DNA of 64,000 nt from Novosphingobium sp. (lineage in GTDB: Bacteria; Pseudomonadota; Alphaproteobacteria; Sphingomonadales; Sphingomonadaceae), in assembly GCF_039595395.1 (NCBI RefSeq), contig NZ_JBCNLP010000001.1:1674001-1738000 (forward strand). The letters run 5' to 3'. Position 1 is the stretch's first letter. Each line of letters begins with the position of its first letter. Of the stretch, positions 53,330 to 61,582 are shown in pieces. A model generated the notes under the pieces. It had not been told where the DNA came from. It searched no databases and saw only the letters and a list, made by a program, of their open reading frames with translations. A program made the translations under genes and the position numbers.

Positions 53330-53350
53330 TAACTAACGTCTAGTTAGTTA
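53330..53350. promoter_or_regulatory. 8-bp perfect palindrome upstream of TBDR2
   Basis: TAACTAAC (53330-53337) and GTTAGTTA (53343-53350) flank a 5-base spacer, 24 bases before the start codon of TBDR2. Such AACTAAC-GTTAGTT sites are common for TetR-type repressors. The ROK protein of the operon is another candidate. The dyad overlaps the probable leader of the transcript. Confidence 0.65.
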
Positions 53351-53691
53351 GTTTCTGTTGCGCTTTTGTGGCAAGGGCGGCTGCGCTGGCTGATGGAGCG
53401 GCTTTCCATCCCGGTATTCCCGACGGATCCTTGCAATCGCCGCCACAACCAGCATCTCTGTACCCGCCGCCCGAAACCCAAACGGCGGCGCTGCTCATGA
53501 TGAGATGAAGGGGAGGGCAATTGTGCACGCCGCTCCACAATTCCCGGTGATAGAGGCGAATTCGGGCGTGATCGAGCAGGTCAACCGTGATCGATCTAGT
53601 GAATCCTCAAATCTCGAACCGTGCGAAAAGCAGGACCAGAAACTGCTGGAGGGCCTCGATGTATCAATATTCGGGTCTTACGCGTCTGAAA
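53351..53691. other. gene-free gap
   Basis: The 340 bases between the TBDR2 promoter and the M23 peptidase gene have no credible coding frame. I see no clear terminator and no copy of the dispersed element. Confidence 0.35.
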
Positions 53692-54846
53692 TCAGTTTCC
53701 GAAGTCGATGACCATCCCATCGAGCGGCAACTGCTGGTTGCGCAGATCCCTCTGGTCGGTCCGGTCCGACATCACCGTGTAATGGTCAATGACATAGGGG
53801 AGGCCTTCACCACGCAGCGTGTCGACCGCATCGGTTATCTCCAGATGCAGATGCGGCTCGCGCGCGTCGCCCGATGATCCTATCGCACCGATAAGCTGCC
53901 CGCGCCGGACATGATCTCCTGTCTTCACAAGCAGGCTGCCAGCGCGCATGTGAAAATAGTGGGCATATTGGCCATCTCCCAGATCGAGCACGACATGATT
54001 GCCGCCCACATTGTCGATTGTGACCGGCACTGCGGGGTGGAAATCGGCGCCATGTCCGGGTGGATTGTCGGGCAGGCCATCGCTTGCTTCGATGACGACA
54101 GCATCGGCAACCGCCATCAATGGCTGGCCATAGGCGAAATAGGAGGCGGGCAGATGCGGGTTGCCTTGCCAGGATTGGCCGTTTCTCACCATTTTCCAGT
54201 CGATCGCGAAGCGGCGGGAGTCCGTCAGTATGCCGTCGCGGAGGAAGAGCCCCCGACGATGATGGTTGTCAGGATCGCTTCCGGGACCGTCCGCCGCCAG
54301 CCAACCGGCTCCGGTGACCGGGCGCCCCAGAATTTTAAGAGGTCCCCGGCCAGGATGGAAAAGGCCAACAGTAACGGCAGTGTTGTCGAGCACAATGCGA
54401 TGAGCCAGTTGCCGTGGGACCGGGATGCCATCGGGTATCTTGACCTCAAAAAACGCCACCAGTGTACTGCCGGCCGGAAGCTCGGTGGCGGTGGTATGAT
54501 CGCTGTCGCTACCAATCGTCTGAACTATGCTGGCGAGATTCCGCCCCGCAAAGCGAGCCAAGGGGGGCGACTGAGGGCGCTCCGGATCGAACACTTCGAT
54601 GCTGCCGAGGCCAATCCGACTCTGCGAGAAATTGGTAAGATAGAGCTCATAGAACAGATGCTGGTTGCCTTCGGAAGGGAAGGCGATGGGCTGGTACGGC
54701 ACTTCCGCGCGGATCTGCGGAGGCCATGGGGATGGTGTGCTGGCAGCCTGATCGGTTTGCGGCGCTTGCGCCTTGAGGGGAAGCGGCATGGCGCCAAGAC
54801 TTGCGATCATCAAGGGGGCAATCGCAAAGTTTAAGGCTGCTTTCAT
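53692..54846 (-). CDS. M23-family (LytM-like) peptidase
   Basis: A 384-residue protein with a signal peptide ending LPLKAQA near residue 27. Residues 40-180 form an Ig-like or unknown N-terminal part (LFYELYLTNFSQSRIGLGSIEVFD). The C-terminal 150 residues are the LytM/M23 fold: AVADAVVIEASD, GNHVVLDLGDGQYAHYFHM, then KTGDHVRRGQLIGAIGSSGDAREPHLHLEI. H-L-H in PHLHLE is the conserved metal pair. The upstream H-x(n)-D pair is not as clear as in active enzymes, so hydrolysis of peptidoglycan cross-links is probable but not certain. It stands alone on the minus strand. Confidence 0.8.
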   Translation of the reverse strand: MKAALNFAIAPLMIASLGAMPLPLKAQAPQTDQAASTPSPWPPQIRAEVPYQPIAFPSEGNQHLFYELYLTNFSQSRIGLGSIEVFDPERPQSPPLARFAGRNLASIVQTIGSDSDHTTATELPAGSTLVAFFEVKIPDGIPVPRQLAHRIVLDNTAVTVGLFHPGRGPLKILGRPVTGAGWLAADGPGSDPDNHHRRGLFLRDGILTDSRRFAIDWKMVRNGQSWQGNPHLPASYFAYGQPLMAVADAVVIEASDGLPDNPPGHGADFHPAVPVTIDNVGGNHVVLDLGDGQYAHYFHMRAGSLLVKTGDHVRRGQLIGAIGSSGDAREPHLHLEITDAVDTLRGEGLPYVIDHYTVMSDRTDQRDLRNQQLPLDGMVIDFGN

Positions 54847-55050
54847 CCCGACCTCCGGTGCTGGGCTTTAGACGGGGCATTTTCGTAGACCCGGTGGTTT
54901 TCCCCGCTCTGACTTCAGCATGCTTTGCCAGTTAAAGGATAAAACCTGCCCTATGTGTGTTGGTGATTGATGTATGCAATACAGTCCAATCTGTCCATAG
55001 GTGGTGGTCGGCACAGAGCCGGTTTTGCCTAAGGGTGAAACATCGCATTC
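54847..55050. other. gap upstream of the peptidase gene
   Basis: About 200 bases, AT-richer than the flanks around 54930-54990. It probably contains the promoter of the M23 gene, but I could not define a -35/-10 pair. Confidence 0.3.
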
Positions 55051-55113
55051 CGAATGAACAATGGGCAGCTATCAAGGGGTTGGATCGAGGCTCTGGATGA
55101 CGCCTTTGTCAGC
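55051..55113 (+). repeat. 63-bp dispersed element, copy 11
   Basis: Left end CGAATGAACAATGGGCAG, right end GACGCCTTTGTCAGC. It ends 12 bases beyond the stop codon of the minus-strand esterase at 55126. The minus-strand reading has stops at codons 14 and 15. Confidence 0.85.
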
Positions 55114-55125
55114 GGACCATGATCA

Positions 55126-56178
55126 TTAGGCGAAGGCTTGGCGGAGCGCTTTGATCTTGGCAGCGGTGAAATCTTTAGCCACGCCGGTCGTTGCGCCAAT
55201 GCCATCGAAGCCGTGAAACGCTCCCGGTACCACCTCCAACTGTGTTGGGACGCCTGCGTCGATCAGGCGGTGGGCATAAGCGATGTCCTCGTTCACGAAC
55301 AGGTCAACCGAGCCAACGCCGATAAAGGCGGGGGCAAGGCCGGAAAGATCCTGGCATCGCGCTGGCACGGCCTCGACCGGCACTTGAGCAGTACCAGGCG
55401 CTTGCCCCAGAAAACTCTGCCATCCGAAGCGGTTTTTCTGCGCATTCCAGATGATGGTGCCAATGGGCGCGGGCGGAGTTGTCACCGTGCCTGTGCGATC
55501 GTCCAGCATCGGATAGATCAGGATTTGCGCGACAAGCGCGATCTTGCCGACCTCGCGCGCTTTCAGGGCAAGCAGGGCAGCGTGACCACCACCGGCACTC
55601 TCGCCCATGACCGCAATCCTCGCGGCGTCGACACCGAGAGACGAAGCCTGGTTGTGCAGCCATTCCAGCGCGGCATAGGTGTCTTTCGTCGATCCGAGAT
55701 AGGTGGTTTCGGGCGCCAGACGGTAATCGACCGTGACGATCGTGCAGTTGAGCTCCAGCGCCAGCCTCTGGAGATCGGCGAGCATGTCACTGGCGCTGCC
55801 GCTGACAAATCCGCCGCCATGGGTGTGGAGGATCGCCGGGCGCTTCGCTCCAGGCGTGCTGTTGATGACATAAACGGTGACGGGCGGGTTACCAGCCATT
55901 CCGGGGACGAGGCGTTTCGCCCATGCTGGCGAGGCCAGCGGTGGCTGCGCCCATCCCCCCATGGCCTGACGTGTGGCCGCCAGCGTTTGGGCTGAAAGCT
56001 CCGGCATGGCACCGGCGAGCTTCATCAACTGCGCCGCAAAAGGACGCAGTTCTGGATGCACGAAAGTGAGGCTTTCGTCGTCTGCTGCGTAGGCGGTTGA
56101 GCAAAGACTGCCAAGTGTGCAGCTGCCTAAAGCAGAAAGTATGACATGATGAAAGTCTCTGCGAGTTACGCTGCGCAT
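55126..56178 (-). CDS. HSL-type alpha/beta-hydrolase (esterase), exported
   Basis: A 350-residue enzyme. The leader VTRRDFHHVILSALGSCTLGSL has a twin-arginine motif and ends near residue 30. The oxyanion loop is HTHGGGF (H-G-G-G), the nucleophile elbow is GESAGG, the acid lies in GSVDLFVNED and the final His is in GAFHGFDG, so all elements of the hormone-sensitive-lipase family are present. It should hydrolyse short acyl or acetyl esters. The ATG at 56178 is chosen because it places the leader correctly. It is divergent from TBDR3, so a part in de-esterifying the same nutrient is possible. Confidence 0.87.
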   Translation of the reverse strand: MRSVTRRDFHHVILSALGSCTLGSLCSTAYAADDESLTFVHPELRPFAAQLMKLAGAMPELSAQTLAATRQAMGGWAQPPLASPAWAKRLVPGMAGNPPVTVYVINSTPGAKRPAILHTHGGGFVSGSASDMLADLQRLALELNCTIVTVDYRLAPETTYLGSTKDTYAALEWLHNQASSLGVDAARIAVMGESAGGGHAALLALKAREVGKIALVAQILIYPMLDDRTGTVTTPPAPIGTIIWNAQKNRFGWQSFLGQAPGTAQVPVEAVPARCQDLSGLAPAFIGVGSVDLFVNEDIAYAHRLIDAGVPTQLEVVPGAFHGFDGIGATTGVAKDFTAAKIKALRQAFA

Positions 56179-56441
56179 GGCCCATGTCTCCCCGATTTTG
56201 CCAAATCGATTAAGTGTTATTGGCGCCCTCCGCAATGATCGTGTTTTTTTGGCCATCCATAGTTCAGCACTATGGATGAGAATGGCGTGCACAGAACATC
56301 AATCAGAACTTCAGCCATGTCGAGGCGGTCGGACTCAATCTGCGAATGAACGGTTTATCGGCACGCAATGCCATCGAATCGTCATTAAACGAAATTACGG
56401 GACGCATCTGTATCGATATTCTTTCGATCAGGAGAGATTGC

Positions 56442-58788
56442 ATGCCCCCCCCGGAGTCCGCTGCGCCTGAGCACCGCCTCAGGCGCACTTGCCGCCCTGT
56501 TTTCGCTTACCTTCGCTGCTGCGGTCCACGCCGAGGACGCAGCTGTGCCCGCCCCTGAACAGGGCGATGACATCCTCGTTACAGCGCGCAAGGTGAAGGA
56601 GAAGCTCTCTGACGTGCCGGTGGCGATCACCGCCATCGGTGGCGAGCAATTGCGCGCCAATGACCATATCCGGCTGGAAGATCTCAATCAGCTGGTGCCC
56701 AGCACGAATGTGGTGGTCACCAACGGCCACCAGACCAGCATCTCGATCCGTGGCATCGGCAACAATCCGGGCAGCGACGGGCTGGAAAACAGCGCCGGCG
56801 TCTTTATGGACGGCGTCTATCTGGGCCGTCCCGGCATGGCGGCTTCGGATCTGATCGACATCAAGCAGGTCGAGGTGCTGCGTGGGCCGCAGGGTACGCT
56901 GTTCGGCAAGAACACCACGGCAGGGGCGGTGAACATCACCACCGAATTGCCCGATTTCAAATGGGGCGGGCAGGCGCGGCTTTCCTACGGCAATTACAAT
57001 TACCAGCAATATCAAGGCTCGGTCACCGGGCCGATCAGTGACACGCTGGCCTTCCGCGCCACCGCCTATCGCACCACGCGCGACGGCACCTTGTATGACA
57101 CCACCACCGGCCATAAGGAGAACACGCTGGGTCGTGCAGGCGGGCGCCTGCAGCTGCTTTACAAGCCCAGCAGCGATCTCAGCGTGCGCCTGATCGGCGA
57201 ATATGCCAGCGAGCAGCAAAGTTCGGGTGCGGTCTCGGTGATCCCCAGCATGGGTATCACACCCGCCGCGATCCAGGCCAAGCTGGCCGCCACGGGTGCC
57301 AAGCTGACCATCGATCCCACCGGGCAGAGCAGCGCGGCGGGCGGCCCCTTCAGCACCGGTACGCGTCAGGCCGCGACATCGGCCGAGGTCAACTGGTCCT
57401 TCGGCAATGGCTTCACGCTCACCTCGCTGAGCGCCTTTCGTTACTGGCAGTACAACTCCGCCTCCGACACCGAGGGCAGCAGCGCCGATGTGATGTATGG
57501 CGGCTATCACATCCACGACAAGCAGATCACGCAGGAAGTGCGGCTTGCCATGCCGCGCGTGGCCAACATCGATACGGTGGTGGGGCTCTATTATTTCCGC
57601 CAGCAGGTGCATACCGATCAATACACCAGCTATGGTCCCGAAGCGGCCGCCTGGCTGACGGGTATTTCCGATGCGCTGCTGCCCATCTATGCGAAACTGT
57701 CCCCGTCGGTGGCCGGCGTGCTGGCCTATAACAACACGCAGTGGGATACTTTCGCCAATCCGCTGACCAACAGCTATGCCGCTTTCGGCCAGGCCAACTG
57801 GCATGTGACGCCGCGCTGGAACATCACGGCGGGCGTGCGCGTCACCCATGAAACGCGCAGCGAGGATGTGTTCCGCCCCAATCCGGTCTCGACGACGACC
57901 GGGCAGGCGGTTTCCGCGCTGGCCAGCGCTGCAGCAGCTCCGGTTCACGCCGCGATCTCCGACACCGCGCCTTCCTTCCTCTTCAGCACCGATTACCGTC
58001 CGGCGCCGGGGCTGATGGTCTATGGCCAGATCTCGCGTGGGCAGAAGGCGGGCGGACTCAACACCACCCTGCCGCCCACAGGATTGGGAGGCAGTTCGCT
58101 GGAAGTGCTGCCTGAAACCGCGACCAATTACGAAATCGGTCTGAAGGGCGAGTGGTTTAAGCACCGCCTCACGTTCAACCTCGATGTGTTCCGCACCGAT
58201 ATCCGAAATTATCAGGCCAATGTGCTGGAGACGGTGAACAATCAGACGGTGCAGTTGCTGACCAACGCGGGCGGCGCGCGCACCCAGGGCGTGGAGGCCG
58301 AAGCGACGGCTCGTCCCTTCGACGGCCTCTCCTTGCGCGGTTTCGTGGCCTATAATGACGCCAAATATCGCAGCTATGTGAATGGCCCCTGCCCGGTGGA
58401 GGTGATCAACCAGTCGACCTGCGACCTGTCCGGCAAGCCCATCGCCGGAGCGCCGCAATGGACGGCCGGCGTCAACGGCACCTATGAACACAAGGTCGGA
58501 CATGGGCTCGTGGGCTATGTCAGCGGCGAATATGCGTGGCGGTCGAGCTATTTCGCCTCGCTCGACGATTCCGTCCTGACGCGGGCGGGCGATTACGGTC
58601 TGCTCAACCTGCGGGTGGGCGTGCATACGGCGGATCAGCGCTGGGACCTGTCCTTCTGGGGCCGCAACGTCACCAACGTTCACTACGCCACCAACTACTT
58701 CAATTACGGCACGCTGCTGCCCGGCACTTACGTGGCCTTCTTCGGCGATCCGGCGACCTATGGCGCCACGCTGCGCTTCTCTTTCTGA
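56442..58788 (+). CDS. TonB-dependent receptor (TBDR3), start region out of frame
   Basis: The receptor reading frame is open to 58788 and ends GATLRFSF. It has ILVTARKVKEKLSDVPVAITAI, IRGIGNNPGSDG and LRGPQGTLFGKNTTAGAVNI, almost the same as TBDR1. The only ATG with a good ribosome site (AGGAG, eight bases) is at 56442, directly before eight C. From this ATG the frame stops after 38 codons, while the correct signal peptide (SPLRLSTASGALAALFSLTFAAAVHAED) lies in another frame that has no start. With seven C the two would join into a full gene of about 780 residues. The next in-frame start is a GTG at 56545 and would lack the signal. Either phase variation or a sequence error. Operon with MPE3 and a TetR gene. 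Confidence 0.8.
56445..56452 (+). repeat. C8 tract directly after the TBDR3 start codon
   Basis: Eight C follow the ATG at 56442-56444. A length of seven (or ten) would place the signal peptide and the receptor in frame with this ATG; eight does not. Tracts at this position are classical slipped-strand switches. Confidence 0.8.
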
Positions 58789-58814
58789 CCCCCCTACGAC
58801 ACGGAGTTTACCCC

Positions 58815-60089
58815 ATGACGTTTCTTCGCACGCTACTGGCGGCCACAGCGCTTGCCTGCACCGCTTCGGCGGCCATCGCCAAGGATGCGACATTCAGCAT
58901 CGCGGTCATCCCCGACACGCAGAATTACATCGACTACACGCATCAGACGGCGCAGGGCTTCAAGTTCGACGCCCGCGTGATGTTCCTTGATCAGTTGCGC
59001 TACATCGCCAGCCGCCTGAAAAGTGCGGGCGGCGATGTGGCCTTCGTGGATTCGCTGGGTGACACCTGGCAGCATCAGAGCCTGAAGATCGATCCGGCGC
59101 ATGAGGCGCGCGGTTTCAAGCGCGTGCCCAATCCGATGATGGACCAGGGCTTTGCCCCCACGCCCAATGTGCGCGCCATCGAAATGCCCACCGCGCGCGA
59201 GGGCTTCTCGATGATCGCGGGCAAGACGCCCTTCTCGGTCGTGCCGGGCAACCATGACTATGACGCCATGTGGACCGATGCCAACCATCCCCCGGCGGCA
59301 AAGTTCACCGACATGTCGAGCCTGGGCATGCTGCATTCGGGCGGGCTCGACAACTTCCGCAGCGTTTTCGGCGCTGAAACGCCCTTCTTCAAGGGGCAGC
59401 CCTGGTACGTCGCCAGCCATGACGGCGGCGCCGACAGTGCGCAGATCTTCGAGGCGGGCGGCTATCGCTTCCTACATATCGGCCTGCAGTTCGATGCGCC
59501 CAACGCTTCGCTGGCCTGGGCCGCGCAGGTGATCAAGGATCATCCCGGCCTGCCGACGATCATTTCGACCCATGATTATCTCGACAACAATGGCGACCGC
59601 TTGCCCAATCCGATGATCGACAACCATGCTGTCGACGATGACGACAACACGCCGCAGATGGTGTGGGACAAGCTGATCAGCCAGAACGACCAGATCTTCA
59701 TGGTGCTGTGCGGCCATGAACACGGTCAGTCGCGCCGCATCGACAACAACCATTTCGGCCATCCGGTGGTCCAGATCCTGGCCGACTATCAGGACCGCCG
59801 CCAGACCGCCATCGACGCTGGCGTTCAGCTCCATCAGGGCGAGGGGATCGGCGATGGCTGGCTGCGGTTCCTCACCTTCGATATGGGCGGCAAGGTGCCC
59901 ACCGTCCATGCGCGGACCTATTCCACCCATTACAAGCGCCAGAGCGTCGATACGCCCGACTATGCCGCGTGGTACAAGGCGGTCGAAAAGCCGAAGATGT
60001 CCGATGCCGAATTCCACGGGCAAGACGATTTCACCATCGACCTGCCCGACTTCCGCCAGCGCTTCGGCGCGGGCAAATTGGCCAAGTAA
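58815..60089 (+). CDS. exported calcineurin-like metallophosphoesterase (MPE3)
   Basis: A 424-residue protein. The signal peptide TLLAATALACTASAAIA ends near residue 22. Metal motifs: IPDTQNY (Asp34), SLGDTW, PGNHDYD, ISTHDYL and CGHEHGQ. It is closely related to MPE1 along its whole length, as TBDR3 is to TBDR1, so the receptor-phosphoesterase pair was duplicated as a unit, with gene order inverted relative to transcription only by strand (receptor first in both). It lies 26 bases after TBDR3, with CGGAG nine bases before the ATG. It likely acts in the periplasm or outside on a phosphoester. Confidence 0.88.
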   Translation: MTFLRTLLAATALACTASAAIAKDATFSIAVIPDTQNYIDYTHQTAQGFKFDARVMFLDQLRYIASRLKSAGGDVAFVDSLGDTWQHQSLKIDPAHEARGFKRVPNPMMDQGFAPTPNVRAIEMPTAREGFSMIAGKTPFSVVPGNHDYDAMWTDANHPPAAKFTDMSSLGMLHSGGLDNFRSVFGAETPFFKGQPWYVASHDGGADSAQIFEAGGYRFLHIGLQFDAPNASLAWAAQVIKDHPGLPTIISTHDYLDNNGDRLPNPMIDNHAVDDDDNTPQMVWDKLISQNDQIFMVLCGHEHGQSRRIDNNHFGHPVVQILADYQDRRQTAIDAGVQLHQGEGIGDGWLRFLTFDMGGKVPTVHARTYSTHYKRQSVDTPDYAAWYKAVEKPKMSDAEFHGQDDFTIDLPDFRQRFGAGKLAK

Positions 60090-60106
60090 ACACTGGCAGG
60101 TGGGGG

Positions 60107-60132
60107 GGGAGGGCCCTAAACAGGCCCTTCCC
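60107..60132 (+). terminator. G/C-rich hairpin between MPE3 and the TetR gene
   Basis: GGGAGGGCC (60107-60115) pairs with GGCCCTTCCC (60123-60132) with one bulged T, loop of seven. It starts within a run of eight G. There is no following T run, so it may be an attenuating hairpin and not a full terminator. Confidence 0.45.
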
Positions 60133-60160
60133 GCCTTTGCAGACAGGACCATAACAATCC

Positions 60161-60772
60161 GTGCCGGACGTTTCGCAACAGACTTCGCATGAACAGGAAA
60201 GAGGGCGGGGGCGCCCGCGTGACCCTCGCAAGGATGCTGCGATCCGCGATGCCGCCTGGGATGTGTTGGCCGACAGGGGCTATGAAGGCTTGACCTTCGA
60301 GGCTGTGGCGGAATTGGCCGGATGCAGCCGTACCACGCTATATCGGCGCTTTGCCTCGAAATCGGCCCTGATCGCGACCATGCTTTATGAGACCTCGCGC
60401 GAGGTCGAGCCGCACCTGCCGGAAGGTACGCCGCCCAAGGCGGTTCTCCTGGGCCATGTTGATGCCTTCATCACCTATGTTTCGGGCAAGCGCGGGCGGG
60501 GTATTGTCAGCCTGACCGAAGCGATTTCACGCTCGCCCGAATTGCGCGAGATCACCCAGATGCACAAGCGACAGGAACGCGAGCATTATTACACCGCCTT
60601 CCGCGCTCTGGCCCCTGATGTGAGTGAGGATCATATGGCCTTCGTGTTCGATACGCTGGTTGGTATGGTGCTGCACCACACTGCAACAGATGTGCGTGAC
60701 CTTCCTTCGGACAAGCGCGAGGCCCTTGTCGACAGTGCAATCTTCCTACTGCGATGGACTGCCCAAGTCTAA
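60161..60772 (+). CDS. TetR/AcrR-family regulator
   Basis: A 203-residue repressor of normal length. After a charged tail (GRGRPRDPRKD) comes the TetR helix-turn-helix: AAWDVLADRGYEGLTFEAVAELAGCSRTTLYRRFASKSALIATML. The helical effector domain follows. It starts at a GTG (60161) without a strong ribosome site. It is 70 bases after MPE3 on the same strand and probably controls the TBDR3-MPE3 unit. Its HTH is not especially like either half of the double TetR at 45825. Confidence 0.87.
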   Translation: MPDVSQQTSHEQERGRGRPRDPRKDAAIRDAAWDVLADRGYEGLTFEAVAELAGCSRTTLYRRFASKSALIATMLYETSREVEPHLPEGTPPKAVLLGHVDAFITYVSGKRGRGIVSLTEAISRSPELREITQMHKRQEREHYYTAFRALAPDVSEDHMAFVFDTLVGMVLHHTATDVRDLPSDKREALVDSAIFLLRWTAQV

Positions 60773-61178
60773 CGACACGGCCTTCCGTCGGTACTTCAAA
60801 GTTGTTCCCGCGTGCAGACACCTGCAGCCCCAGAAGCGCGTCCGGATGCTGCATGCACGCTCGCTTCCGTTTGTCGATGCGGGCAACGCAACCTCCGCGT
60901 CGGCTATGAGGGTTTCAACCGTTCAGCCGCGCTTGCGCCGTTGGTTCAGCCTTCCAGTTGTCACAGAAGGTCACAAAATTAGGTCTGAAACAGTAATTCT
61001 TTGAGCTGGGGCAGGTTCTTTCGAAAGGTGTGCCTGCCTGACCAACATGTTTCAAAGTTCTCTCCTTGATAAAATAACAGCTGGAACTGACGGTGTAATT
61101 GGTTTCAGAAATGGCGAATTTACCCGCTCACGTACCCGTATACTGGGGGCCTCTCCGCAGTAACGGCATGTCGACCTA
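60773..61178. other. gene-free gap
   Basis: No credible coding frame, RNA gene or repeat copy is visible. The sequence after about 60960 is AT-richer. Confidence 0.35.
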
Positions 61179-61433
61179 TTAAGTGAATGTTTGGCGGCTT
61201 TTAGGGATATGCTGCGAACAACTGGATCGCATGTTTGCCAGTGGTTCCCGAAATCGACGCACCAGATATACCAATGCGCCTTCGAAGCCATGCCCATTAC
61301 CCGGCCAGCGAGCAGTGATGTAATTACCGTCGAGGGTAACGCAGGCTGCGCTGCTGTCTTCAGATGTGTCGCGAAAAAAGGTCGGATGTCTTGCGTCGAT
61401 AATTGGGATGGCGGGCGGGGTTACCCCAGTCAC
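61179..61433 (-). pseudogene. C-terminal remnant of a DJ-1/PfpI-like protein
   Basis: The minus-strand frame contains CVTLDGNYITARWPGNGHGF, which fits the end of DJ-1/PfpI proteins (x-V-D-G-N-x-x-T-A-R-W-P-G-D and then a final helix). Only about 60 residues with family character remain; the nucleophile-elbow cysteine region expected 60-80 residues earlier is missing, and the frame opens without a proper start. It is probably a decayed gene end. Confidence 0.45.
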
Positions 61434-61582
61434 ATTCCTGGCAAAGTCGCGCTAAATGGCATATGGATAAAAATCACTTGAATATGACCGTAAAATGGCG
61501 CAGCTTCCCTGGAGCAGGCCATGGTCGACCAACAAGGCGATCCGAGAAGGCCTGATGGTCCATGCGATCGGGGAGGCAATCA

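Noticed and set aside
50748..53336. An 862-codon open frame on the plus strand, antisense to TBDR2
   Set aside because: It mirrors the receptor gene codon by codon, as often happens in GC-rich DNA, and has no domain, no start site and low-complexity His/Arg/Gly content. The receptor on the other strand is unmistakable.
1615..55113. Dispersed element as integron attC sites
   Set aside because: The length and paired ends recall attC, but the boxes lack the GTTRRRY core, the copies are scattered by thousands of bases, and no IntI gene is seen.
1615..55113. Dispersed element as short protein genes
   Set aside because: Three copies have stop codons inside the 21-codon frame and none has a start with a ribosome site.
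56300..56420. A further copy of the dispersed element (GCGAATGAACGG at about 56340)
   Set aside because: Only the left box matches; the right box is missing at the required distance.
56479..58893. An 804-codon open frame on the minus strand, antisense to TBDR3
   Set aside because: Same reason: a shadow of the receptor gene. No membrane, catalytic or fold pattern is visible.
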